A stretch of DNA of 41,263 bases from Bacteroides sp. (GTDB lineage: Bacteria > Bacteroidota > Bacteroidia > Bacteroidales > UBA7960), in assembly GCA_036351255.1 (NCBI GenBank), contig JAZBOS010000024.1, positions 1 to 41,263 on the forward strand. The letters run 5' to 3'. Under the pieces are notes generated by a model. The model searched no databases, was not told the origin of the DNA, and was given only the letters and a program-made list of their open reading frames with translations. Positions 34,355-41,263 of the stretch are shown here, piece by piece. Each line of letters begins with the position of its first letter. Positions within the stretch are counted from its first letter, which is position 1. A program made the translations under genes and the position numbers.

Positions 34355-36859
34355 TTAACTGATCCTGAAATCGATGGAAAGGCGGTTCAGATGATCGTTT
34401 ATCATGGTGGTGACTCGTTTCAGCATGGCTTTATCCATTTCAGAAAGATGCTTTGCGTTGATTTGATTGCTGAATGGTTCACCCGTTTCAAACTGCTGTA
34501 ACTGGCCTTTTATCCGCAACAGGGTAAGAAACCTGAACCCCTGTTCGAAATCATCCGTTAAGGTCGATGGAATGGCTCCTGCCGATTCCAGGGCAAACAA
34601 CCTTTCACTGGTATTCCTAAGACTAATTCCGTTTTTAAGGGCCCAAAGGCGGACGATGCTTGTAAGCGAAAGGATGGGAAGCTTAATGTCAATGTTGTCG
34701 TTCTTCAAAGCGGAACTATCCAATACCTGAGGCCTTAAGGAAATGACACTTTTGGCGAGATTGAAAAAGAAGATATCCTTTCCTTTAAGTTCTTTCAGAA
34801 CAAAATGCTGCAGTTCTTCAGCCAGTTCCTGATGTCCTGCCACGGCCCTGAAGTCAAAGAAGATTGAGGTTTTCAATAACTCCTGGGGGTTTGGGGTGGT
34901 GATCCATGCTGCAATGGCTTTTTGCCAGTCTTCAAGATCCATGCACCAATCGGGGTTTAATGCCATTACTCCTCCTTTGCACAAAGGATATCCCGCTTTG
35001 TGGAGGTTGTTGCAGACCCGGTTTCCAAGTTGAAGGAAATAATCCTTATTGGATTCTTTGTCGATTGCTTTGTCTGATCGAAAAACAATGGCGTTGTCCT
35101 GGTCGGTGGCCAGCGTTTGTTCGAATCGTCCCTCACTTCCAAGTGCAAGGAAGGCAAAGGGGGCGGGCGGAGGCCCCATTTCATTCATAGCCTCTTCGAT
35201 TAATTTCTGGGTAATGGCATCAGAAACCTTGCTGATGAGTTTTCCGCTGGTGGCAGCCCCGGTGCCGGTTTCTACCAGTCGTTGAATAAGGGTAGGCAGG
35301 CGGTTCAGGTTGTCGGCAATTTCATATACTGTTTCTGCTTTTCTGATGGCATTCATGAGGTATTCGGGTGTATCGCGACGCAATTCTGAAAGGCTCAGTA
35401 AGCTAATATAGGAGGGTTTTGTATGTTCCCTGGGAAGTACCACAATATAGGAAACCTGGTGCTGCAACATCAGGGAGAAGGCATCCATAACCATATCGTC
35501 TTCAGAGAGGCTGATTACGGGGGCACTCATGATCTTTTCTGCCGGGATTCCGTGATCCATTCCGCTGGCCACTATCCGCCTGCTGATGTCGCTTTGTGTG
35601 ATAAGACCCGCCACAGAGCCATCATCATTCATCACCAGGATAATATCGGCTTTGGCACGTGCCATCATCCGGGCTGCCATATTTACGGTGGTTGTGAGAT
35701 CGCAGCGAGGGGCAGGTTGAAGGTGTTCGGAAAGGGGCTGCAACAATAGGCTAGAGGATATCTGCAACTTGTCAAAGGCGCGAAATTTCTCGATTTTCAT
35801 TTCCAGTTCGCGTACCCGGTCCTTTTGCCTGGAAATATCCTTCACCCCATAAATGAACCCGTGTTTTCCTTCCAATTCAAATTTCGACCGGTTAACGACG
35901 ACATCCACTGTATTGCCATCAAAACCAGGGATCTTTTGTTCTGAAACCAGGGCTTCCTCCCTATCCCCTTCGTGGCCTTGGTCAGCTTCTTCAATCAAAG
36001 TTTCAAGTCTTTCAAACAGTTGAGATTCTTTGGATTCAAAGTCTTTTTCGGAGAAGCCCAAAAGGCCCAGGACAAAGGGATTTGCATAGGCGATCTCATC
36101 CTCAAGCACCAGGATCACCCCATCGGCTGATGCATCCACCAGCTTCTTATAACGCTCCATTGAATCACGCAGCTTTTCCTGTGCCTTTTGTCGTTCAAGT
36201 TCAGCCATATAGTTGCGGCGGGTCAGGTAAGCAATCAGGGCACCCAGAACCAGGGTGGCAAGAATAGATATCCAAATGACCCTGCGGGAAAGACTTGCAA
36301 TCTCGCGATTTACATCATCGATATAAATGCCCGTACCCACGATCCATCCCCAGGGTTCATAAGGCTTAACATAGGAAAGCTTTGAAACGACTGTAAGGCT
36401 GTCGTCTTTCCATTGCCATTTGTAGTCGATGTATCCCTCACCCTTTTCCTTAACAATGTTAACGATATCCACAAAAAAGTTCTTTCCCTGGTTATCGCGG
36501 TAGTCAGAAAGATTCATTCCAATCATCCCGGGGCGATAGGGGTGCATGACCATTACCGGAATTGTATCGGTTATCCAGAAATAGTCTTTTTGCTCAGGTC
36601 CGTATCGCATATCACCGATAATAAGGGCTGCCTCCCTTTGAGCTTCATAAAGGCTGAAGGTATCGGTTACCATCCTGTCGAGCTTGCGCATAACGCTTAA
36701 AGCCGTATTGGTAAGTTCGCGAATGGTTTCGCGTTTTCCTTCCATGAGATTCTCGCGATAAGTAGGTATGATCACGAGGAAAGTGACTCCTACGAAAAGT
36801 AAAACGGCCACAAGGGCTGGGAGTAGAATCCGGGAAAAGAATCGCTGACCTATATGCAT
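34355..36859 (-). CDS. Membrane Cache-PAS-CBS-DUF294 nucleotidyltransferase-like signalling protein
   Basis: This 834-residue protein joins a sensor to a GlnD-like output. Helix 1 (about 10-32) leads to an extracytoplasmic single Cache domain (about 35-190) with DYFWITDTIPVMVMHP, KLSYVKPYEPWGW and GTGIYIDDV. Helix 2 (about 193-213) and a coiled coil lead to a PAS domain (about 225-345). A CBS pair (about 380-500), a DUF294 nucleotidyltransferase domain (about 545-680) and the DUF294 C-terminal helical domain follow. The nucleotidyltransferase motif is GSEGRFEQ then TDQDNA, with catalytic-type D586 and D588. There is no kinase, cyclase or EAL domain. It starts 9 bases after the phosphoesterase gene and lies downstream of an ActP-like symporter. 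Domain calls are strong; the nucleotidyl-acceptor is unknown. Confidence 0.88.
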   Translation of the reverse strand: MHIGQRFFSRILLPALVAVLLFVGVTFLVIIPTYRENLMEGKRETIRELTNTALSVMRKLDRMVTDTFSLYEAQREAALIIGDMRYGPEQKDYFWITDTIPVMVMHPYRPGMIGMNLSDYRDNQGKNFFVDIVNIVKEKGEGYIDYKWQWKDDSLTVVSKLSYVKPYEPWGWIVGTGIYIDDVNREIASLSRRVIWISILATLVLGALIAYLTRRNYMAELERQKAQEKLRDSMERYKKLVDASADGVILVLEDEIAYANPFVLGLLGFSEKDFESKESQLFERLETLIEEADQGHEGDREEALVSEQKIPGFDGNTVDVVVNRSKFELEGKHGFIYGVKDISRQKDRVRELEMKIEKFRAFDKLQISSSLLLQPLSEHLQPAPRCDLTTTVNMAARMMARAKADIILVMNDDGSVAGLITQSDISRRIVASGMDHGIPAEKIMSAPVISLSEDDMVMDAFSLMLQHQVSYIVVLPREHTKPSYISLLSLSELRRDTPEYLMNAIRKAETVYEIADNLNRLPTLIQRLVETGTGAATSGKLISKVSDAITQKLIEEAMNEMGPPPAPFAFLALGSEGRFEQTLATDQDNAIVFRSDKAIDKESNKDYFLQLGNRVCNNLHKAGYPLCKGGVMALNPDWCMDLEDWQKAIAAWITTPNPQELLKTSIFFDFRAVAGHQELAEELQHFVLKELKGKDIFFFNLAKSVISLRPQVLDSSALKNDNIDIKLPILSLTSIVRLWALKNGISLRNTSERLFALESAGAIPSTLTDDFEQGFRFLTLLRIKGQLQQFETGEPFSNQINAKHLSEMDKAMLKRVTTMINDHLNRLSIDFRIS

Positions 36860-36868
36860 GGTGAAATT

Positions 36869-37609
36869 TTAATTTAATGGGACAGGTGTGATAATGCTCG
36901 AATGCGTATCAAAGATGATAAAACCGCTGGTATTACGCCCGTTGACAATAGCAGGGCAAAAAACAATTTTTGGTGAATGGTTAATTTTTACCTGTGAAAA
37001 CCCCGGGTCTGCCCAGAGAAATTTCCCGGCCATGCTGATTCCCAGAGGGTGGCTGTGACCAGCAAAAGCTACCTGGCAATTCAGTTCTTTCATGAGCCTT
37101 AAATGCTGCCTTAATTCACCGGTGTGAAAGGGAAACCAACGACTGACTCCTGAGAGGTCAGGCTGCATGAAATGCGAAAAAAATATTTTCCTAGCGCCCG
37201 TATCCAGGGCTTTAAATTCAGGTAAACTTTCAAGGTAATTTCTGTTTTCGGGGCTCAGTAGAGGAACGACCTCCGCTTCATACAGCCAGAGCTTCTCCCC
37301 GGTGAGTGAGGCTTGTTCTTCAATGCTAAGGTCATACCAGTTATCGGGCATGTGCCTCTCAAGGTGGTAGGAGGGCAGGCGTTGCACGGAAAAAAGGTCG
37401 TGATTTCCGGCCAGTGAAAAATGGGCGTATTCCCTCACTAGGTCAATGCATGCATTGGCATCAGGGGGATGATCATAATACCGATGGGCAAAACCGGTAA
37501 TGTCGCCAAGGCAAACCAATAGGTCGTAACCCAGCGATTGAAGTTTTCCGAAAGCTTTTTCCAGCATTTCGAAATCCTCATGAATATCGGTAATAATGGC
37601 TATTCTCAT
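36869..37609 (-). CDS. Calcineurin-like metallophosphoesterase
   Basis: This 246-residue cytosolic protein has the full set of calcineurin-like metal-binding motifs. They are D8 and H10 (TDIHED), D36 (CLGDITG), N69-H70 (AGNHDLF), a later His in FFSHFMQPD and GHSH near residue 180. Such enzymes hydrolyse phosphomonoesters or diesters, including cyclic nucleotides, so the substrate cannot be fixed. It begins 47 bases after the symporter stop, has a -7 box in that gap, and ends 9 bases before the Cache-DUF294 gene, so those two are very likely cotranslated from one message. Removing a nucleotidyl or cyclic-nucleotide product made or bound by the neighbour is an attractive but untested idea. Confidence 0.9.
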   Translation of the reverse strand: MRIAIITDIHEDFEMLEKAFGKLQSLGYDLLVCLGDITGFAHRYYDHPPDANACIDLVREYAHFSLAGNHDLFSVQRLPSYHLERHMPDNWYDLSIEEQASLTGEKLWLYEAEVVPLLSPENRNYLESLPEFKALDTGARKIFFSHFMQPDLSGVSRWFPFHTGELRQHLRLMKELNCQVAFAGHSHPLGISMAGKFLWADPGFSQVKINHSPKIVFCPAIVNGRNTSGFIIFDTHSSIITPVPLN

Positions 37610-37628
37610 GCTTTAAGTGCCTGAGAAT

Positions 37629-37636
37629 CAAATATA
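37629..37636 (-). promoter_or_regulatory. Candidate -7 box for the phosphoesterase-sensor pair
   Basis: The minus strand reads TATATTTG, an exact TAnnTTTG match, 20 bases before the phosphoesterase start and just past the symporter stop. CAA (TTG on the minus strand) is only 14 bases away, so spacing is poor. It may be an internal promoter of a larger operon. Confidence 0.35.
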
Positions 37637-37656
37637 CAAAAAAGAATGTACAACGA

Positions 37657-39567
37657 CTATCTTACAGTCAATGTCTTTTTCTGTGTAAGAAGCGAGACCA
37701 CAATAAGAACGATGAACGACAAGGGAATTGAAATAATTCCTGGGTTGTCAAAGGGTATCAATGCGTTTTCCTTAGGTAGTCCGTATCTTTCGAACATGCT
37801 GGGTGACAGCAGGATAATGGTTACTGCTGAGACGATGCCCACCGTAATGGAACTAGCAATTCCTTTGGAAGTCGTCTTTTTCCAGAATATCACAGCAAGG
37901 ATGGAAGGAAGGTTGGCAGATGCGGCAATGGCAAAGGCCAATCCCACCAGAAATGAAACGTTCATCCCTTTAAACAGGATCCCCAGGATGATGGCCAAGA
38001 TACCCACACCAAAGGCGGCTATTCGCCCGGCTTTAACTTTTTGCTTGTCGGTCATTTCCACCTTCAGGTATTTATCCACGAAGTCGTGGGCAATGGCACC
38101 TGATGATGCCACGATCAGTCCGCTCACCGTTCCCAGTACCGTTGCAAAAGCAATAGCCGAGATGATGGAAAAGATCCCTACGCCAAAATACTTGGCCAGG
38201 AGTGGTCCCGACATGTTGCTGCTTTCGAGGTCGTTGACGCCGTTGATCATTGCTCCAAGGCCCATATACATGGTAAGGATGTAAAAGAATCCAATGGCAG
38301 CAATGGCAACCACCGTTGATTTACGGGCGGCCCGTTGGCTGGGTACTGTGTAGTATCGGATCAGGATATGCGGCAGTGCTGAAGTCCCGAAGAACAAGGC
38401 AAGCATCAAGGAGATGAAGTTTATCTTATCCCAAAGCTTGGCGTTCTTACCTAACTTAAACAATAGGCCGGGCTTTAAAATATCAGACCCGGCAGTAGGT
38501 TTCTGATAAAAAATGGTTACCCGGTCATCGCCATCCAGGAAGAACGTTTTTTGGAAAAGTACCACTTCACTCTTTTCAAGGGTGCTGAGCATTTCAAAAG
38601 GTCCAACAGGGCCTGTTTGCTCAACTTCAACGCCTTTGTGGACAATTTTGCTCATGTGACCCACTTGGTAAAACTTATTTTCTGAGCGGGGGGCACCATT
38701 GTATAAGGTCTGACCATCACTCGTCACAGTGATACTTGGGGCTTCTTTTAATACAAAAGAACCTTCGGGCAGGGCCTCCAGTTTAAACCACTGGTGAATG
38801 CCATCCTTCTCCAGTTTTGCAAAGGTATTACCGCCATATTGCGTTTGGCTGACAAGCTTGTATTCGTCCTCGGTAATGGAAAGAATCTCATCGCCTACAA
38901 CCAATGCTTCAACGGTTTTGAACTCATGGTAATCTTCGTAAGGCTTCAGGTTAATTCCATTACGAAGGATGTAAATGGTTAAAATAATTGAAAAAGTTAT
39001 TAGCAACCCGCCCTTGATAAATTGAACGTAGGTAGTTGAGGTCATGCCTGCGGTGGCTACGATATATATAACGATTGCACCGACAATGACCACCCCGGCC
39101 CAATGGGGCAAACCTAGCAAAGGCACCACCAGGTCACCAGCACCTACCATTTGGGGAATTAAATAAAAAATGGAAACGATTAGGGTACTGATGGAGGCTG
39201 TCAATTTGATGCTCTTGGAGTTGAATTTGGAATCAAGGGCATCAGTAAAAGTGTATTTCCCAAGGCGCTTTAAAGGCTCTGCCACAACAAAAAGTGCCAC
39301 AACCCACCCGGCAAGATAGCCGATTGAATAAAGAAAACCATCGTAGCCAGCATAAGCGATCATTCCGCAAATACCAAGAAACGAAGCAGCAGAAAGATAA
39401 TCACCTGCGAAGGCAATACCATTAACCCCCCAATGAATGGTGCCCCCTGCAGCATAATAGCTGGCTGAGGATTGGGTACGCGATCCGAAATAAAAGGAGA
39501 GGCCTATGACCAGGGCAACAAAGATCAGAAAGATCAGAATGGCCCAAATGGATGCATCGTATGTCAT
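37657..39567 (-). CDS. ActP-like sodium/solute (acetate-type) symporter
   Basis: This 636-residue protein is a sodium:solute symporter with thirteen predicted helices. GIAFAGDYLSAASFLGI, YSIGYLAGWVVALF, YLIPQMVGAGDL and FFGTSALPHILIRYYTV closely match E. coli ActP, which imports acetate and other short carboxylates. About 150 residues (roughly 206-359) between two helices are hydrophilic and beta-rich, where E. coli ActP has a short loop. The insert is probably extracytoplasmic. The ATG overlaps the stop of the DUF485 gene by 4 bases (ATGA), as in the yjcH-actP pair. Acetate or related monocarboxylate uptake is the best guess; the exact substrate is not proven by sequence. Confidence 0.9.
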   Translation of the reverse strand: MTYDASIWAILIFLIFVALVIGLSFYFGSRTQSSASYYAAGGTIHWGVNGIAFAGDYLSAASFLGICGMIAYAGYDGFLYSIGYLAGWVVALFVVAEPLKRLGKYTFTDALDSKFNSKSIKLTASISTLIVSIFYLIPQMVGAGDLVVPLLGLPHWAGVVIVGAIVIYIVATAGMTSTTYVQFIKGGLLITFSIILTIYILRNGINLKPYEDYHEFKTVEALVVGDEILSITEDEYKLVSQTQYGGNTFAKLEKDGIHQWFKLEALPEGSFVLKEAPSITVTSDGQTLYNGAPRSENKFYQVGHMSKIVHKGVEVEQTGPVGPFEMLSTLEKSEVVLFQKTFFLDGDDRVTIFYQKPTAGSDILKPGLLFKLGKNAKLWDKINFISLMLALFFGTSALPHILIRYYTVPSQRAARKSTVVAIAAIGFFYILTMYMGLGAMINGVNDLESSNMSGPLLAKYFGVGIFSIISAIAFATVLGTVSGLIVASSGAIAHDFVDKYLKVEMTDKQKVKAGRIAAFGVGILAIILGILFKGMNVSFLVGLAFAIAASANLPSILAVIFWKKTTSKGIASSITVGIVSAVTIILLSPSMFERYGLPKENALIPFDNPGIISIPLSFIVLIVVSLLTQKKTLTVR

Positions 39568-39845
39568 ATCTTAACCCCTCCATTCATTTTGTCTTCCATG
39601 CGGGTGCAAACCAAACTGTAAATCAGTCCCATCAGAAAGGCCAGTAATATGAGGCCAAAACCATAAACTACGGCTAGATTGAGCCCCGAAAACACGATCA
39701 TTCCAAGCGTGTCGGTGAAAAAAAGACCTAACAAAACAAAAACGGCATAAATAACCGCATAAACGAAAAACAAGATTAACCCTAATCTCGTCTTCCTTCT
39801 GGAGGCATGATCAGCACCCAGTTCAACTGCAGGTTCATGTAACAT
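39564..39845 (-). CDS. DUF485 family small membrane protein (YjcH-like)
   Basis: This 93-residue protein has two hydrophobic helices (about 22-44 and 50-78) with RRKTRLGLILFFVYAVIYA, then FVLLGLFF and VVYGFGLILLAFLMGLIYS. That matches the DUF485 pattern of E. coli YjcH, which accompanies the ActP acetate symporter. DUF4212, the small partner of the related VC_2705 symporters, was considered and fits less well. Its role is not known; it may be a symporter subunit. It is first in the cluster and overlaps the symporter gene by 4 bases, which suggests translational coupling. Only a box with a three-base gap (TAACATTTG, 39951-39959) is seen upstream, so the promoter is not settled. Confidence 0.82.
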   Translation of the reverse strand: MLHEPAVELGADHASRRKTRLGLILFFVYAVIYAVFVLLGLFFTDTLGMIVFSGLNLAVVYGFGLILLAFLMGLIYSLVCTRMEDKMNGGVKI

Positions 39846-39998
39846 TTTAAAAGATTTTGGTGGTTATTGGTTGGATTCAGAAAGCCCTTGTAGGGAAAAC
39901 CAAGGGAATTCCCCATTTTTTAAAGCCATAAAAATAGAACATTTTTAAACAAATGTTACATTGGGGTTAAATTTACAATTCCTTTTGTTAAATTAGCA

Positions 39999-41263
39999 AT
40001 GGATTTTACTCTATTGCATGTGATTTTCTCCGGAGTGAATAAGCTATACCCACATAGTCCCTTATGGACATGGATTCTTTTTACTTCCTTGATTTTACAT
40101 TCTTTAACAGGCTTTTCTGAAACCACCTTTAGACTGAAATTCTTGCCTCCACGCTTGGATGAAGTCAGTGATTATTCTTTTTTGCCTGAAGGAATGACGC
40201 CGGAAATGCTTTTTTCGATACCCTCCGATGACAGGGTTGGCGGTCATGAAGTTACCATATTACCTTTTAATGGAACCTACTATGCCTTCCGCTCTTGCTT
40301 TTTTGATGTTTTTGTCTGGACCGATACCGCCTGGGTGAACTTATACCTCGGCAAAGTATATGGGTATAATTGTTTTAGCCAGCAATTTATACTGGGCCAA
40401 GACATCTTTTCAATTGGGGGCTATGGTTTCTATAAAAGGCATAGCGAAATGATCCATTGGAGTGACAGGGATAAGCGATGGAATATGGTTATTGTGGAAA
40501 ACCTGCCCTTTGACTATTCCACATCCATCACTGGATTGGTGGGCGATTCCATTGTTTGTTTGTTTGGCACTTATCTGCGGGAAAGCACCGGAAGGCATAA
40601 AGCAGAAAGAAATGGATGGCTCCTGGACATTGGCGAAAAAACCTGGAAGCCGTTAAGAGTTAAATTACGAGTTCCAAGGGAGTATAAAGGACTTGTTTCA
40701 CTGGGCACCTCCTTTGATCTCAAGGATTTCTTTGTTTTCAGGCATGCTTACAAGGGAATAGCCGGGTATTTTGTTATGGATAAGGCCACCTTTGAAGTGT
40801 TTTTTTGGGACAGGGCAAATACCGTTGAACGGTCACCCTTCTTTTTTACGGAAGGAAACAAATTGATTCACCAGGAATCCAGTGACGGTTTGATCCTTAC
40901 CGATTTCGAATCGGGGCGCGAAGAGTTTTTAAAGGTGGGAAAGGTGAAAATTAAATGGAAACCTTCATCCGGATTCATGATGGCTGTGTCCTCTGGGGTT
41001 TTAATCCTGGCTTGTTTATCGGTTTTCTATGCCATAAGGAGACCACGGAATCAAAAAGATGCTGAAGAAAATGGCCTGAATGGCTTGGATATTGATTTGA
41101 TTGAGCGTTTGATAAGCCAATTGTACAAGTATTCCGGGCAGGTCCTGCAAGTGGATGAGCTGGACCGGCTGTTTGAGATCGATCACTTGCCCAACCCTGA
41201 CTATAAACGGGTTCGGCGGTCAAGGATCATCGGAGAAATCAATGCCCGGTTCAAGGCACTGCA
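39999..41263 (+). CDS. Hypothetical membrane protein with beta-rich ectodomain (cut at window end)
   Basis: I do not recognise a family. The frame opens with ATG at 39999 and runs for at least 421 codons without stop to the window end, so the C-terminus is missing. An N-terminal hydrophobic stretch (about residues 22-38) may be a signal or anchor. Residues about 45-320 are rich in aromatic residues and short strands, such as GTYYAFRSCFFDVFVWTD and NGWLLDIGEKTW, reminiscent of a Kelch-like propeller. A helix (about 327-346) precedes a charged tail. The tail segment VDELDRLFEIDHLPNPDY with KRVRRSRIIGEIN looks helical and basic. It is divergent from the DUF485 gene. The layout suggests a receptor; that is inference. 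Confidence 0.7.
   Translation, partial: MDFTLLHVIFSGVNKLYPHSPLWTWILFTSLILHSLTGFSETTFRLKFLPPRLDEVSDYSFLPEGMTPEMLFSIPSDDRVGGHEVTILPFNGTYYAFRSCFFDVFVWTDTAWVNLYLGKVYGYNCFSQQFILGQDIFSIGGYGFYKRHSEMIHWSDRDKRWNMVIVENLPFDYSTSITGLVGDSIVCLFGTYLRESTGRHKAERNGWLLDIGEKTWKPLRVKLRVPREYKGLVSLGTSFDLKDFFVFRHAYKGIAGYFVMDKATFEVFFWDRANTVERSPFFFTEGNKLIHQESSDGLILTDFESGREEFLKVGKVKIKWKPSSGFMMAVSSGVLILACLSVFYAIRRPRNQKDAEENGLNGLDIDLIERLISQLYKYSGQVLQVDELDRLFEIDHLPNPDYKRVRRSRIIGEINARFKAL

Overview
The window looks like a chromosomal segment of a Bacteroidota (Bacteroidetes) bacterium, probably an environmental Bacteroidales-type lineage. The evidence is the repeated occurrence of the Bacteroidetes promoter form (TTG, 20 bases, TAnnTTTG) in front of genes, starts without Shine-Dalgarno sequences, a Bacteroidetes-type UvrA, and a gene set of lipoprotein pullulanase, thioester alpha-2-macroglobulin, secreted M16/M28 peptidases and a DUF1573 protein. 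It is mostly housekeeping and cell-envelope DNA. No rRNA, tRNA, CRISPR array, insertion sequence or prophage gene was seen.

Layout. 1-1.9 kb (minus): a likely operon of a CPA2-type cation/proton antiporter, a 4-oxalocrotonate tautomerase-like protein and a Gdx/SugE-like SMR exporter. 2.3-4.5 kb (plus): a phospho-sugar mutase and a small DUF486 membrane protein. 4.5-9.0 kb (minus): an unknown membrane protein, MurB, an ECF sigma factor and an acyl-CoA synthetase. 9.2-12.0 kb (plus): UvrA. 12.1-14.9 kb (minus): an aminotransferase, a DUF1573 protein and an outer-membrane-like protein. 15.1-17.1 kb (plus): a lipoprotein type I pullulanase. 17.2-18.2 kb (minus): a glycosylasparaginase-like Ntn hydrolase. 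18.2-28.6 kb (plus): CutC, a GNAT-like protein, a giant alpha-2-macroglobulin and penicillin-binding protein 1C. 28.6-32.9 kb (minus): a presequence-protease-like M16 peptidase and a DUF1028 protein. 33.0-34.3 kb (plus): an M28 peptidase. 34.4-39.8 kb (minus): a four-gene transport and sensing cluster. From 40.0 kb to the end (plus): the first two-thirds or so of an unrecognised membrane protein, cut by the window edge.

The most interesting block is 34.4-39.8 kb. A DUF485 protein and an ActP-like sodium/carboxylate symporter overlap by 4 bases. After a 47-base gap comes a calcineurin-like phosphoesterase, and 9 bases later an 834-residue membrane protein that joins a Cache sensor, PAS, a CBS pair and a DUF294 GlnD-like nucleotidyltransferase. 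I infer a system that senses extracellular monocarboxylate and passes the signal to a nucleotidyl-transfer module linked to uptake. The alpha-2-macroglobulin and PBP1C neighbours form the known envelope-defence and cell-wall-repair pair.

Two intergenic regions (about 2.0 kb and 25.9 kb) share a degenerate array with an 11-base period. At the second locus it is bordered by 7-base-period arrays. These are the clearest non-coding structures not explained by ordinary gene features.
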